The notes beneath the pieces are model-generated. The model was given only the letters and a program-made list of their open reading frames with translations. It was not told the DNA's origin and did not search any database. A stretch of 64,000 nucleotides of DNA, taken from NCBI GenBank assembly GCA_013995675.1, contig VWRR01000012.1, positions 186,001 through 250,000 of the forward strand, read 5' to 3'. Below are positions 29,062 to 38,686 of this stretch, in pieces (the first letter of the stretch is position 1; each line of letters starts with the position of its first letter). The DNA is from Cyanidiococcus yangmingshanensis (taxonomy: Eukaryota; Rhodophyta; Bangiophyceae; Cyanidiales; Cyanidiaceae). The position numbers and the translations under genes were made by a program.

Positions 29062-32000
29062 CTATGGGAGCGTTTCCGACGGAGTGGCGGTTTTGAGGTT
29101 TGGCGCTCTGCGAACAGTCCGCGTTCCTCGATCACGGCCAGTGGTCTGGGACCCAAATGCCTTGTTTCTGCGCCTAGATGATCGATTCGCAACCTCCTCT
29201 TTGAGGCCCGTATCGGATACGTATTCATGAGTGCCCCCTTGATCATCCATGAGCGCTTCATCCGTGTCGTTGGTATCATCATCGGTATCAGTATCTGGTA
29301 AAAGAACACCTTGTTGTGCGAGAGAATCCTCCATCGCTGCCCAAATTGCGTCTTCGTTCTCTTGGTCTCCATTTGAAAACCCAGCGACGATGTGACGATC
29401 TGTCGAAACAGGACGCTTGGCTGTCACCGTTCTGGCCAACACCCGAGCTCGAGATGTGGAATGCGGTGACAAACCGTCCCAGGTATGGACCGATTCTGAA
29501 CCAGAACGTCGAACGCTGCTACTCGGCGCTGTATCGGTGTCCTCGAGAGCTTGATCCAGGTCTCGAGCGACCCCAGGTCTCGTTTCCAAAGCAACCCCAT
29601 GACTACGAGTCTTTGAATTGGTGAGTAAAGCTGTTTCGGACTGGGACTCTATGTTGGCGAAAACGCTCCGAACTTTGCCGATAGGAGCTTGCGGTTTTGG
29701 CTTTTTGCGAACCAGACGAGCTAGAAAGGCTGCTCCGGAATGGTCCAAAAGGGGGTCTCCTCGATAGACGATCGCCTTGGCCTGCAAGAGGGCGTTTGCG
29801 AACGCCACCACCGTGGAGTGATGATGTCGTCCTAGGAGTACAAGTTCCCACCAATCTGCTTTCTCTGCGTTGGCGTATTTTGGTTCACGTTTGAGTGCAT
29901 CATAGACAGCAGCGTCTTGGTTGGAATGATGACGCCCCGTCGGTAACGACGAATGTGGCGCACTCGGAGAGGCTTCGACTTGCCTCTTCGGGGATCGCTG
30001 GGGCTCATCGAACGAGCCAGACCATGTTTCCAGAGACGTGTCGATCGCGGTTGCGTTCGTCAACTCCATGGCGGCTGGCCCGTTGCAGCTCCTCCACTCG
30101 CGCAGACGTTCAAGTCGCTCCTGCGCCTGCAGCCGAAACGCCTCAGACCCTGTGTGAAAGATCAGCTCACTGAGTAGGAGCAACAAACCAGCAGCTGTCG
30201 CTGCTGGTGTGTGGAGAGACAGCATCAACAGCCGTTTCACAAAGGCCATCAGTCGTGGAACGCATGGATCCGCCTTCATACTAAGATAACAGATATTACA
30301 AAACGCGGTTACTTTGGTGCCTGTCGCGTACCAGAGTTTGTCGACGGTCAACGTTTCGTAGAGTGCACGATAGAATCGGTCACTCGTGCCGAGACGAGAG
30401 AGGACCATCAGCGCTCGAATGGTGGTCTCAAGATTCCCTCGATGAACCAGCAAATACAGCGCATCAATCTGCGCTGTTAGGGAGCGATTCAGATTATCGG
30501 AATCATCCCGGCTCGAATCACTGTATTGTATCACAGGGAGGATGCGCTGAATTCCCTCCAGGACAGCGGTACAGAGGCGGCTGTCGAAACTTCTCTTCTC
30601 CAAGAGTGCGCGGAACATGCCCAGATAGAAGGACAGAAGGGCTCGCGCGAATGATCGATCTGCTTCACGATCGTCGTGCAGGGCCACATGGGCGAGAAAA
30701 CGTGTAGAGAGATAAAGTGGACGCAGAGACTTGTCGCTGTTCAGGCCCGGAAGTTGTTGCATACCAAGCTGGAGGACCTCGCGCGCAACGACCAGACGCA
30801 TGGCCGGATGATGTTTCTGGATCAGCAGCTCCAGGCAGTGATAAGCCTTACTTGAAACGGCTCGATACGGAGAGCCAAGCGTATTCACTAGCAAGCTGAG
30901 CAGGGCCTGCTCCTGCTCGGGGCAGGCCACCAAAAGGTCCAAAGAGGCACCCAGCGCCCGAGTAGCCAAGTACTCAATCGGGTCCTGGACGCTATCGGCG
31001 AGGACATCGACCAGGAAGCGAGTATAGGCTAACTTCAACGCCGACTCGAAAGCCGCGTACATGAGCACTCGAAGGGCCTCTCGACACTGGGGCCGCTCCG
31101 TCGCACTCGGCTTGTCGAGCTTCGAACCGAACTGCGCATACCATGTGCTCCAGTCTCGTTGATGAAAGTCTATCAGTTTGCGGTCCGGTGGAAGAAGGTC
31201 CTGAACGAATGCCTCTTTCAGGGCCTCGATGGCAGTCCATCGCTCCCGTCGTCGCTTCTTACATGCTCCTGCAGCCACATCAACGAGTTCATTCAGCTCA
31301 CTTGAATGGTGGAGAGGGGATTTCTGAATACTCAGGGCCAAGTTCGCGATACGATCCATCAGGGTTGCATGCTGAGCAACGAGGTGGGGCAAAGAGGACT
31401 GTTTGGGACTCTCCTGCTCTGATTTGCGAGCTCCACGACGCTGAGTGCGTGCCTGGTACACACGACTTACAACTTCAAGCGCGAGACGTCCCAGTTCTAG
31501 CAATTGCTCTTCACGCTCCTTATCCAATGTGACGTTCGTGGCAGCGTTAGACATCGATCGTTTCTGCGGCATCGTTGGAGGAATGCAACGATACCAGCGC
31601 TCTTCACGAAAGTCGTCATCGCAAAAAAGATCCTTCTCAGGTATTGGCAAAGCTTGCGAACTTTCTCTTCTAGTTGACTTTGTGGCGCAGAAATCCCGTT
31701 CTTGTTGCTCCTTTCGCATCCAAGATGACGCGTTGAGGCGATCAACCTTCCGCAAGGTTGCAGCGCTATTGATATGGGGTGCCAGACTCGGCTCCCCTTG
31801 TGCGAGCAAAACCCCTTCTCCTTCTACTTTCTTTCCAGGAGCAGTAGAAGAATCGCCTGCCTTGGATTTCGGCGCAGATCGATCAAGTCCCAGCTTTCTC
31901 ATTTCGGACATGATATCTTGCCGGAGTGTCGGGTCGTCAACAGCGATGACCCCAGTGCTGGCACCGGCCTCACAAGTCGTTGAGGACTCCGACGCAGAAC

Positions 32001-32172
32001 TCTCATCCATTCTCCTTTTGCTTTTTATGAATAAAGCAGTTTGAGTGCCTTTTCGTGGAATCGATCTCTCGCGACTGCCATTTTGAGGCACAGCAACCCG
32101 CTGGCCCCGTCGTGGTTTTGTCTGGAGAGTTGCGTCCAACGAAGCAGCGGTCGCCGCTGCAACACCTACCAT
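29062..32172 (-). CDS. MAK21: Ribosome biogenesis protein Noc1/Mak21 (CEBPZ, CBF domain)
   Basis: Noc1, with Noc2, carries early pre-60S particles in the nucleolus. The first 200 residues are disordered and charged. HEAT-like helices follow to about residue 680, including the YGALYETL-type segment here read as FYRALYETL and LNRSLTAQIDALY. The diagnostic CBF motif comes next: YDALKREPKYANAEKADWWE, then LLGRHHHSTVVAFANALL and GDPLLDHSGAAFLARLV. A disordered acidic tail of about 200 residues closes the protein. These are the core signatures of the CBF/Mak21 family. The frame is open to 32277 without ATG there; ATG 32172 is the first Met, and ATG 32010 (MDESSASESS) is an alternative start. One unbroken frame of more than 1,000 codons. 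Confidence 0.92.
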   Translation of the reverse strand: MVGVAAATAASLDATLQTKPRRGQRVAVPQNGSRERSIPRKGTQTALFIKSKRRMDESSASESSTTCEAGASTGVIAVDDPTLRQDIMSEMRKLGLDRSAPKSKAGDSSTAPGKKVEGEGVLLAQGEPSLAPHINSAATLRKVDRLNASSWMRKEQQERDFCATKSTRRESSQALPIPEKDLFCDDDFREERWYRCIPPTMPQKRSMSNAATNVTLDKEREEQLLELGRLALEVVSRVYQARTQRRGARKSEQESPKQSSLPHLVAQHATLMDRIANLALSIQKSPLHHSSELNELVDVAAGACKKRRRERWTAIEALKEAFVQDLLPPDRKLIDFHQRDWSTWYAQFGSKLDKPSATERPQCREALRVLMYAAFESALKLAYTRFLVDVLADSVQDPIEYLATRALGASLDLLVACPEQEQALLSLLVNTLGSPYRAVSSKAYHCLELLIQKHHPAMRLVVAREVLQLGMQQLPGLNSDKSLRPLYLSTRFLAHVALHDDREADRSFARALLSFYLGMFRALLEKRSFDSRLCTAVLEGIQRILPVIQYSDSSRDDSDNLNRSLTAQIDALYLLVHRGNLETTIRALMVLSRLGTSDRFYRALYETLTVDKLWYATGTKVTAFCNICYLSMKADPCVPRLMAFVKRLLMLSLHTPAATAAGLLLLLSELIFHTGSEAFRLQAQERLERLREWRSCNGPAAMELTNATAIDTSLETWSGSFDEPQRSPKRQVEASPSAPHSSLPTGRHHSNQDAAVYDALKREPKYANAEKADWWELVLLGRHHHSTVVAFANALLQAKAIVYRGDPLLDHSGAAFLARLVRKKPKPQAPIGKVRSVFANIESQSETALLTNSKTRSHGVALETRPGVARDLDQALEDTDTAPSSSVRRSGSESVHTWDGLSPHSTSRARVLARTVTAKRPVSTDRHIVAGFSNGDQENEDAIWAAMEDSLAQQGVLLPDTDTDDDTNDTDEALMDDQGGTHEYVSDTGLKEEVANRSSRRRNKAFGSQTTGRDRGTRTVRRAPNLKTATPSETLP

Positions 32173-32988
32173 CAGCAACGTCTCCCTACCTTGCACAGCC
32201 ACAGCGTAACTTCCGCTCCAACCGAATAGTTTCAGACAAGTGATCTCTAATAGAGCGAAAAGCGCTGCGTGGACCAAGGCCTAGAGCCAGGGCACCCGCT
32301 GCAAACGGTATACAGACTCGCCGCCGCTGCGGTCGTCCTGGCGATAGACGACGTTGTCGTGTATCTCGCAGCGCAGGCGAAAGTTATCCTCGAAGCGGTT
32401 GCCAACGACTCAAGCATGACGACTGTTTGTAGGGACAAACTGGCGGGAATAGATGTTTTTCTATTGATCAGACATATCAGTGAAGGTTTGAGGCAAGCGA
32501 CCGCATGAAACGGCAAGGAAGAGAAGCTGCAGATTGACAGGCGTTCACGAAACCTCTATAGCGTTTCGCTTCATAGAACCGACTCTATCCAGCGAAAAGC
32601 ACCATCAAAGGAAAAAAAGACGGCTCGTAAGGGTCTCTTAGGAAGACAGCGAATGAGGTATGTGAAATTTTTCTAAAAGCACCATCACAGGAAAAAAGAC
32701 AGCTCGTAAGGGTCTCTTAGGAAGACAGCGAATGAGGTATGTGAAATTGTCCTTCTGGATGGTGTGCGCTCGAGCCAAGTCAACCGCACGCTCAAACGTC
32801 GAATGGTTTGTTGTCTGTAGCGGTCTCGGTATGGAGGACTCCACGAGTGCTAACACCGTTGGCAGCGCCTCTCATCATCAACTCGGGCATTTCTCTCCCT
32901 TCATGAGCATCAACTGTTCTATGATGCCTTGAACAGGTTTCGGATCCCTATACTGGACCTTGTTACAGAGCAGCGACAAGCGATCAAG
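32173..32988. other. Gap upstream of NOC1 with a possible small gene and a tandem duplication
   Basis: On the minus strand near 32280-32405 there is a protein-like stretch (NRFEDNFRLRCEIHDNVVY) ending just before NOC1, perhaps the last part of an unidentified small gene; upstream parts were not resolved. The region also contains the 80-bp tandem duplication at 32595-32748. Confidence 0.35.
32595..32748. repeat. Two tandem copies of an 80-bp unit
   Basis: The unit starts AAAAGCACCATC and ends GGTATGTGAAATT. Copy one is 32595-32669, copy two 32675-32748, with a period of 80 bases. The copies differ by a few single bases (AAAGG/ACAGG, GACGG/GACAG) and by the length of one A run. High identity points to a recent duplication. 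No coding frame or known RNA was recognised in the unit. Confidence 0.95.
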
Positions 32989-34084
32989 TCATGGCTTCCG
33001 TCGCACGATACCCTGTTGCCAATCGAAACTCGTCACATCAGGATCGATTTCAATCAACTGCGAGGAGGTATCTTCTTGGGTTAACCATTCTGATGCATGA
33101 AACGAAGTATCTGGAGGTTTTTCTGATGGATCCAGCTCTACAAGCAAACAACCTTGTTCGCTGAGGCCAATGATTCGTCCATGAAGGTTTGAGTCTGCCA
33201 GTAGCACACGCTGGTCATGATGCAGCCACCGCGCAGTATAGAGCGCGCCAAGACCGGAAGCTTGCCAGCCCTGCTCCACAAAAAGCCCCAAATAATGCTC
33301 AAAGACAACCAAGAACCGAGCGAGAAGTGTCTCGCGCGTGAGGCTGGCGGCCCAAGGGAGGCGTGCCAGGGCCATTGTCGGCGCCGTATTGGCCACATTC
33401 ACCCCAATGCCGACGTAGAGAGTGCAACGGTCACGAAACAAGCTGGACTCACAGAGAATACCAGCAACTTTGAGGCCATCAACAAAGATATCGTTCGGCC
33501 ACTTGATCCGAAGAACCTTTTCCGCCGCATGACGTGCTTCCGCGCACTCATCAGGGATGCTCTCGATAAGCGCCAATCCAGCAATGTACTGAACGAACTG
33601 TAGAGGTCTGTTGACTCCATTCACCAGATCGCACTGCACAGAGAAGGCGAGGCTCCCACTAGGCGAGTCCCAACTCGCGCCGCGCCGCCCCCGTCCAGAA
33701 AGTTGGCGATCTGCAACCACCACCGTTCCGTCTGGAAACGCGAAGGAACGAATCAGAACCTGGGTCGATTCGAGCAAAGGTGCGTGAACGAGTGTACGTC
33801 CGAGCCAGGGGCGCTGCGCCTGCCGACGTCGCAGCAGGTCCAGTTTCGGAAAGTACGACGGTGCCGAAAACGCCGCAGCAGTCGTCCTCCATCCAGTTCG
33901 TATCATGAGCGGATTTCGTGTCCTCACGTTCAGGTTCCCATCCGAAAGGCAACTGTACCAAATAACCAGCATCACGTAAGCGTACCAGGGTGGCTGCGTA
34001 CATCTCTAGGAAGCGTTGACGCCACGCCACCGAGTCACAGTAAACCAGAAGGCGTCGTGGCATCGCAAGCTTGTCACTCGACAT
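32989..34084 (-). CDS. Biotin-protein ligase (holocarboxylase synthetase)
   Basis: This ligase makes biotinyl-AMP and attaches biotin to a lysine of carboxylases such as plastid acetyl-CoA carboxylase. The frame 32989-33975 holds the catalytic domain: LLESTQ at its start, the biotinyl-AMP loop GRGRRGASWDSP, QYIAGLALIE, KIKWPND-type read as RIKWPNDIFVDGLKVAGIL, and VGIGVNV. The C-terminal small beta domain is present (RIIGLSEQG..., FDWQQGIVRR). An N-terminal part in another frame begins at ATG 34084 (MSSDKLAMPRRLLVYCDS) and joins near 33890 if one base is skipped. The N-terminal part could be a small extra domain or a transit region. There is no DNA-binding domain as in bacterial BirA. Confidence 0.9.
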
Positions 34085-34401
34085 TCGGCACCGACCAGAC
34101 AACAAAACACTGCGACAAAGCAGTTTCTACACTCTTCACTCGAAGTACTCAGACATCAATCAGATCATACCCGATAGCAATGTCCTGGTTCCCGTCTTAA
34201 ACAGGTATGCGAGCACCAAGTTCAGTAGGCCAAACGAGCACGGCTGGATCCAGTGGTTGGGTCGTATCTCGGCTTCGCTGGGAAGGCGCTCGTGGCGACT
34301 GTTTCGAAACGCTGCACTGTCGCCAACGTTGTCGGTAACAGGTTGCAAGAGCGCGCATCCGACTGTTTGTATTAGGGGTTGGTGCCGTTTAGAGCCAACC
34401 G
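34085..34401. other. Divergent promoter region, biotin ligase / unknown gene
   Basis: About 0.3 kb between the biotin ligase start and the next plus-strand frame. No motif was picked out. Confidence 0.4.
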
Positions 34402-36092
34402 ATGACCCGGAATGGCGATAAAGGTGCAACGTCCTGGCTGGGAAGCGTTGCTCAAGGTCTGCGGTGGCGTCATCGACACGTGTCCGCTGTGAGCTCGCCT
34501 CCACAAGGAGCCCTTTTTGTTTTCTCCTCTGCAGTTGCAGTTAATCACCTGGCTCCTGCTGATCTAGGTCGTGTGCGTGCTGGTCGCGTGCTCAGTGCGA
34601 TTGGTTGCGGAGCTCGTCGGTCTGAAGACGCGAACGTCATCGCCAGAGAACTAGTGCAGGTTCTAGCACCGCTGCGGGCCTTCGATGATACCCTGGAGCT
34701 CGATTGGCTCGATGACGATGATCAAGACTTTGCGTACGACTCTCAGAGAGCGAATAGGGATGACTGCTGCTCTGCTGACTGGAAAAGCGATCGCTCAGAG
34801 ACGGCAAGCGAAACGCCCGCTGAACCGTCCTGTTGGGTTGTCTCGCTATCGTCTCGACGAGTCGTGGGCGTTCAACCGCTGCCGATCCCAGCTTCCAGTC
34901 TAGTTTTTAGCGTTGGAGTGGGATTTTCAAGAGCTTTTTGAACGCAGCTCTAGGTACACGATTCCGAATGCTGTGCACGACGACATCAGAAGGCGTCTGC
35001 AATGGTTTACACAGCTCTTCGTATGGTACACAGGGTGTTTGTGGCCATATGAAGACACAGTCGCACAGGATCACGGGGATCCATGGAAACTGTTGCTTCT
35101 AGAATGGTTACCTTTGGCGTCACTAGAGCGTTCACTCCCCGATGAGGCGTGTTGGCATTCCGACGCGTGTCCAGAAATACTCGACTTGGTGCAACAGTGT
35201 TCGATGCATCTTGCAGCACGAATGGTTCCCGTGTCGACCAATAGGATGTCGCACGGGGCATCTATTAGGCACTGGGTCGTTCAGCGGCCAGATAGGGAAC
35301 TCTGGGGCACCGAGTCACTTCAAGCGCCTTTGGTTGGACACGTCTGGCTTCAACGTCAGAGCTCATTCGTGAAACAGAGCCTTGACGCTGGAAAGCTGGC
35401 CTATTCACGATATCGGTGCTGGTGTCACGAGCGCTGGTGCTGGGCATACTGCTTACATGCCATGGTTCGGAGCGAGCACGTGACTGTTGGCTGGCTGGAG
35501 TACGTCGATCATGTCTCGGGCACAGCGGCGGTGCCGGATGTTGCCGATCATTCAGGGCTGCCAACGGACGTATCTGGCGAGACAGGGCCCTCCAATGATG
35601 AACATAACGGTGAAACGTTGGATACAAACCGACCAGACAATGAGGCAGTGTCCCAAAAAACTCGTAACATTGCCTCCATATGCAACCGATTCGCTGCGCG
35701 GTGACCAGTCAAGTTCCTTTCATGCGTCTCATCTAGCCAACCATGTTCCGTCTCCTGGAGCGACAGCCTCCTTGGAGCACAAATGTGTCGGCACGCACGC
35801 TTGTCCTCTGCCCCCGAACGAGCCACCGACAGAGACGAACACCACTTTCAAGCTGCAGTCTGCACCCTTTTTCAGTGTGCAGAACAGCGAAACAGAAGAA
35901 TCAAATGGACCTGGATTGAAGCACGTTCCAAGCGACCCACGTCGTGTGCCTATGAAGCAGGCGGGGCGTTTCGAAGACGATCAGATCCGTTCGGATCTCG
36001 TGCTCATTGCGAGTTGTATCATCGAAAAGACAAGTCCTACCGATGAGGGCACAGAGCCCAGGTCAGGTGCCACGAAGCTCTTCATGGAGTGA
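34402..36092 (+). CDS. Unidentified coding region of about 560 codons in three successive frames
   Basis: Three long plus-strand frames follow one another: 34402-34941, 34913-35704 and 35487-36092. Each step to the next requires one base skipped, the same sense as in APC2 and YIPF6. The first part is acidic (ELDWLDDDDQDFAYD). The second is rich in Trp, Leu and His (RRRLQWFTQLFVWYTGC, WLPLASLERSL) and looks like a folded domain. The third is hydrophilic and probably disordered. I recognise no family and no catalytic motif. The boundaries of use within the overlaps (34913-34941, 35487-35704) are unknown, and ATG 34402 is only the first available Met. It may be one gene with two breaks, or two adjacent genes. 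Confidence 0.45.
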
Positions 36093-36890
36093 ATAGGAGT
36101 TGCGCAGCTCGAGAGGCGACCAAAAAGCAGACCGCCAACGTCTCCCCGACTCTGACGCCCGTTGATCAACGTTTGTAGCGATAGCAGTTTTCGTATCAGC
36201 AGTTTCCAGTGCCAGAACAGTACTCAGAAGAGAATGTTTCGGGTACCTCAGAGACAGTTATCTATGGCGGGTCAACGTCCAGCCAAGACTGGCTCAAGGA
36301 CCGCGAAAGCGACAGAAAGCGCCCTCTCAAATAGACGATTGTACCAAAGAAACAGTCCGCGACCCAAGTTCTGATCCTCAGCTCGGCCCTATGATAGAAA
36401 CATCTCGTTATCCAGATGCTTGTAATCACTTGAACGAGATTACACTGCTGTTTTTTTCTTGGTGCCGAATAAAAGGCCAAGCGAACACGCGTTGATCACG
36501 AGGCGTGCAGCAGACAAGCACGCTTGCTCGTCTGCGCTCTGCAACGGGTTTTGCCTCCCTCAACGCGGTTGTTCCAGCTGATTCCGACCTTGATGAAGGA
36601 TGATGCTTCTCCAATCTTCGATACTTATACATTCATTACTGTCGAGCCATCATTGGAGATCATGAAGAGGAAATCCTGTTCCGTCGTCACACCAAAGAGC
36701 TCGCCAGCATCGAGGCAACGTGTCCGAACGAGCGGTGGCGAGACCAGGCGGGTCGTCCTGCGACGTTGCCACGACAACCCAACGAACGATCGTTTGCGTT
36801 CCCTAACGTCATAGAAACGATCGATTGCCTCTACTGGTTTCCTTGTGACAGAATTTATTGGAAAATCGTTTTTCGGAGGTTTCTGTCGTG
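36093..36890. other. Gap upstream of RAB5IF
   Basis: About 0.8 kb. A 96-codon plus frame (36524-36814) contains FDTYTFITVEPSLEIMKR and is protein-like but unidentified. Nothing else is seen. Confidence 0.35.
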
Positions 36891-37271
36891 ATGCCTGAAA
36901 ACCCAGCGTCTTTCAAACGAGCGCTATGGAGAAAGGCGGTTGCACGAGACTCGCACTGGGAGAAGGATGAGCTGCTAACGTTCGTCTTCTATCTGCGCCT
37001 GCTCTTCGCCCTTTTCTCTGCGTTGATCTTTGGCCTCATTCCACTGAAAGGTACAGGCGCGATCCTTGCCTATGTTATGTCAACGGCGATCCTGCCCACT
37101 GTCGTGCTGCGGAAATACTTACGTGTGCGCCTTGAAAGCTTTGGCGAGAGCATGGCTTGGTTCTGTTTTACGGAGAACCTTTGGCCAGCTTTCTTACTCT
37201 TTGTACTTATCTGGACCTTGGTTTTCACTTGGCGATTGACGATCTCCAAACTACTGGCATCGATAGCGTGA
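36891..37271 (+). CDS. RAB5IF/OPTI family ER membrane protein
   Basis: RAB5IF (C20orf24, also called OPTI or RCAF1) is a small ER membrane protein of the translocon PAT/OPTI modules and has also been linked to respiratory-complex assembly. The 126 residues carry the family start ALWRKAVARDSHWEKDELL, then three hydrophobic segments (about 30-50, 55-75 and 100-120) with the loop GLIPLKGTGA matching the family G-x-L-P-L-x-G. The conserved core pattern K/RALWRK...W.KDELL is clear. The open frame extends upstream to 36858 without ATG; ATG 36891 matches the expected start. Confidence 0.78.
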   Translation: MPENPASFKRALWRKAVARDSHWEKDELLTFVFYLRLLFALFSALIFGLIPLKGTGAILAYVMSTAILPTVVLRKYLRVRLESFGESMAWFCFTENLWPAFLLFVLIWTLVFTWRLTISKLLASIA

Positions 37272-37804
37272 GCGACGCCGGAAAGAGCCCGCTTACGTCG
37301 TAGCAAGATCGCGTTCTGGTTACCAACTCCCTGTCTCGCCAAAATGAGGATGACTCGATCAAACTGCGTGACGCGATCGACCCGTAACTGAATGGTTTTA
37401 ACAATGTATTGATCAAGGTTTCATCATTGCTCGAGTCGCGAATGTGTATGCTCTGTGAACGAGTTCGCTGGAGCCAGCCTGGGTCGAGGGCTTTGATCGG
37501 CTCCAATCATGCCCTGAACGAGATCTGGAGCCAGCAGACGCAGACGAAGAAGCAGTTGAGTTATATGACTTTGTCGTATTACGATACAGGATGACGGCGC
37601 TGAACGGCATCTCGATGGTCCTGTTCGGCACTCGGTCCAGGGACATGGCGCTAGGCGGCTGCAACTGAACCCGTTCCGGCAACGTCGATAACAACCGGCT
37701 TGACACTCAGTGGTCTCAGCATTTCTGCCAAAAAACCAGAGATGTTCCGAATGGTAGGAGCATTCTTTTCGTGAACGTTGCAGCGGTCGCACGATGAAAG
37801 ACGC
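37272..37804. other. Gap with a possible broken minus-strand gene
   Basis: An ATG at 37808 on the minus strand overlaps the stop of the membrane-protein gene (ATGA). The frame it opens stops soon, but neighbouring frames carry FLAEMLRPLSVKPVVIDVAG and then SAMSLDRVPNRTIEMPFS and a Ser/Ala-rich end (to about 37413). The joins fall at a T run near 37735 and after VAAA near 37655. No family was recognised. This may be a small gene with frame breaks or chance. Confidence 0.3.
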
Positions 37805-38686
37805 TCATGTTTTCTGAGAACCTTGCGATTCGGCTGGCATTGATTCTATCCATGAACGAGGAGCCAGCGCCAAAAAAGCTACCGGTTCGAAAATTATCAT
37901 GATCAACACACTAATCGCGAAACCTGTCCAGGCGACTGAGCGAAAAGACGCCAGAACAGCTGCCGCCGATGCGGGAACACCGGCAGTCGAGAGCAGACGA
38001 CGACGCTGTTCGTCAAGCAGAATCAGCACGTAGACGGTGAGTCTCCAGAGGTTGTTCACAGCTATGGAACTGTAATTGACAAGCAGGTGACGCCGTCTTC
38101 GGAAAACTCCCTCAAGGTTGATATTGACTGCCGTCATGATCATGTTTGGAAGAAAGTAGACCGCGGCGAGAGGCAGCACAGACTGCCCTCCCGGACTCGT
38201 CCCAGGGGGTGCCCCGACGGCAAACAACACCGCCAACAGCGGTGCAAGATAGACTACGAAGAGTTCTGCGAGCGCCACAAGTCGGAACAGCTGTCGCAGC
38301 CCAGGTATGTCCAGAATATCGGGCACTTGACCTCGTTTTTGCAGACGTCCAACGAGTCCCCAGTAAGCAACATAGAACGCGAGAGCAGTGGCGGTGCCAA
38401 AGCTCACGCTCAGGGTCGTCAGTCTTGAGACCGCCAACACCCCAGTCATGGCTCCCGTATTCGCTGTCATCAGCAAGCGAGAGGAAACTGGACTGCCCCA
38501 ACGAGGGAGCTGGTGTCTGCTCGGCTTGGAAGACTGTTGCAAGTCGGCGCCCGCCTGCCCGGGGACGTAACGACTCCAAGACTGTACTCGGCAGGACCTG
38601 CTGTACAGGTTAGGTGCTCTTCGTTCCACGCTTATAGGCTGAAGGAAACAGAGCACTTCTTGAGCAGTTACACTCCTAGATGACAT
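37805..38686 (-). CDS. Polytopic membrane protein of unknown function
   Basis: The product has about 293 residues from ATG 38686. The first 70 are Arg/Ser/Gln-rich and could be a plastid or mitochondrial leader. About five hydrophobic segments follow: TLSVSFGTATALAFYVAYWG, LVALAELFVVYLAPLLAVLF, PLAAVYFLPNMIMTAV, LWRLTVYVLILL, and TGFAISVLIMIIF near the end. I do not recognise the family; the pattern resembles conserved plastid membrane proteins of algae but gives no enzymatic motif. The ATG overlaps the ATG of the divergent PLP-enzyme gene by seven bases. If the two starts are not both used, a later Met (near 38470) would skip the leader. Confidence 0.65.
   Translation of the reverse strand: MSSRSVTAQEVLCFLQPISVERRAPNLYSRSCRVQSWSRYVPGQAGADLQQSSKPSRHQLPRWGSPVSSRLLMTANTGAMTGVLAVSRLTTLSVSFGTATALAFYVAYWGLVGRLQKRGQVPDILDIPGLRQLFRLVALAELFVVYLAPLLAVLFAVGAPPGTSPGGQSVLPLAAVYFLPNMIMTAVNINLEGVFRRRRHLLVNYSSIAVNNLWRLTVYVLILLDEQRRRLLSTAGVPASAAAVLASFRSVAWTGFAISVLIMIIFEPVAFLALAPRSWIESMPAESQGSQKT

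Noticed and set aside
32595-32748. CRISPR array
   Set aside because: Only two direct copies with no spacers, in a eukaryotic genome; a plain tandem duplication.
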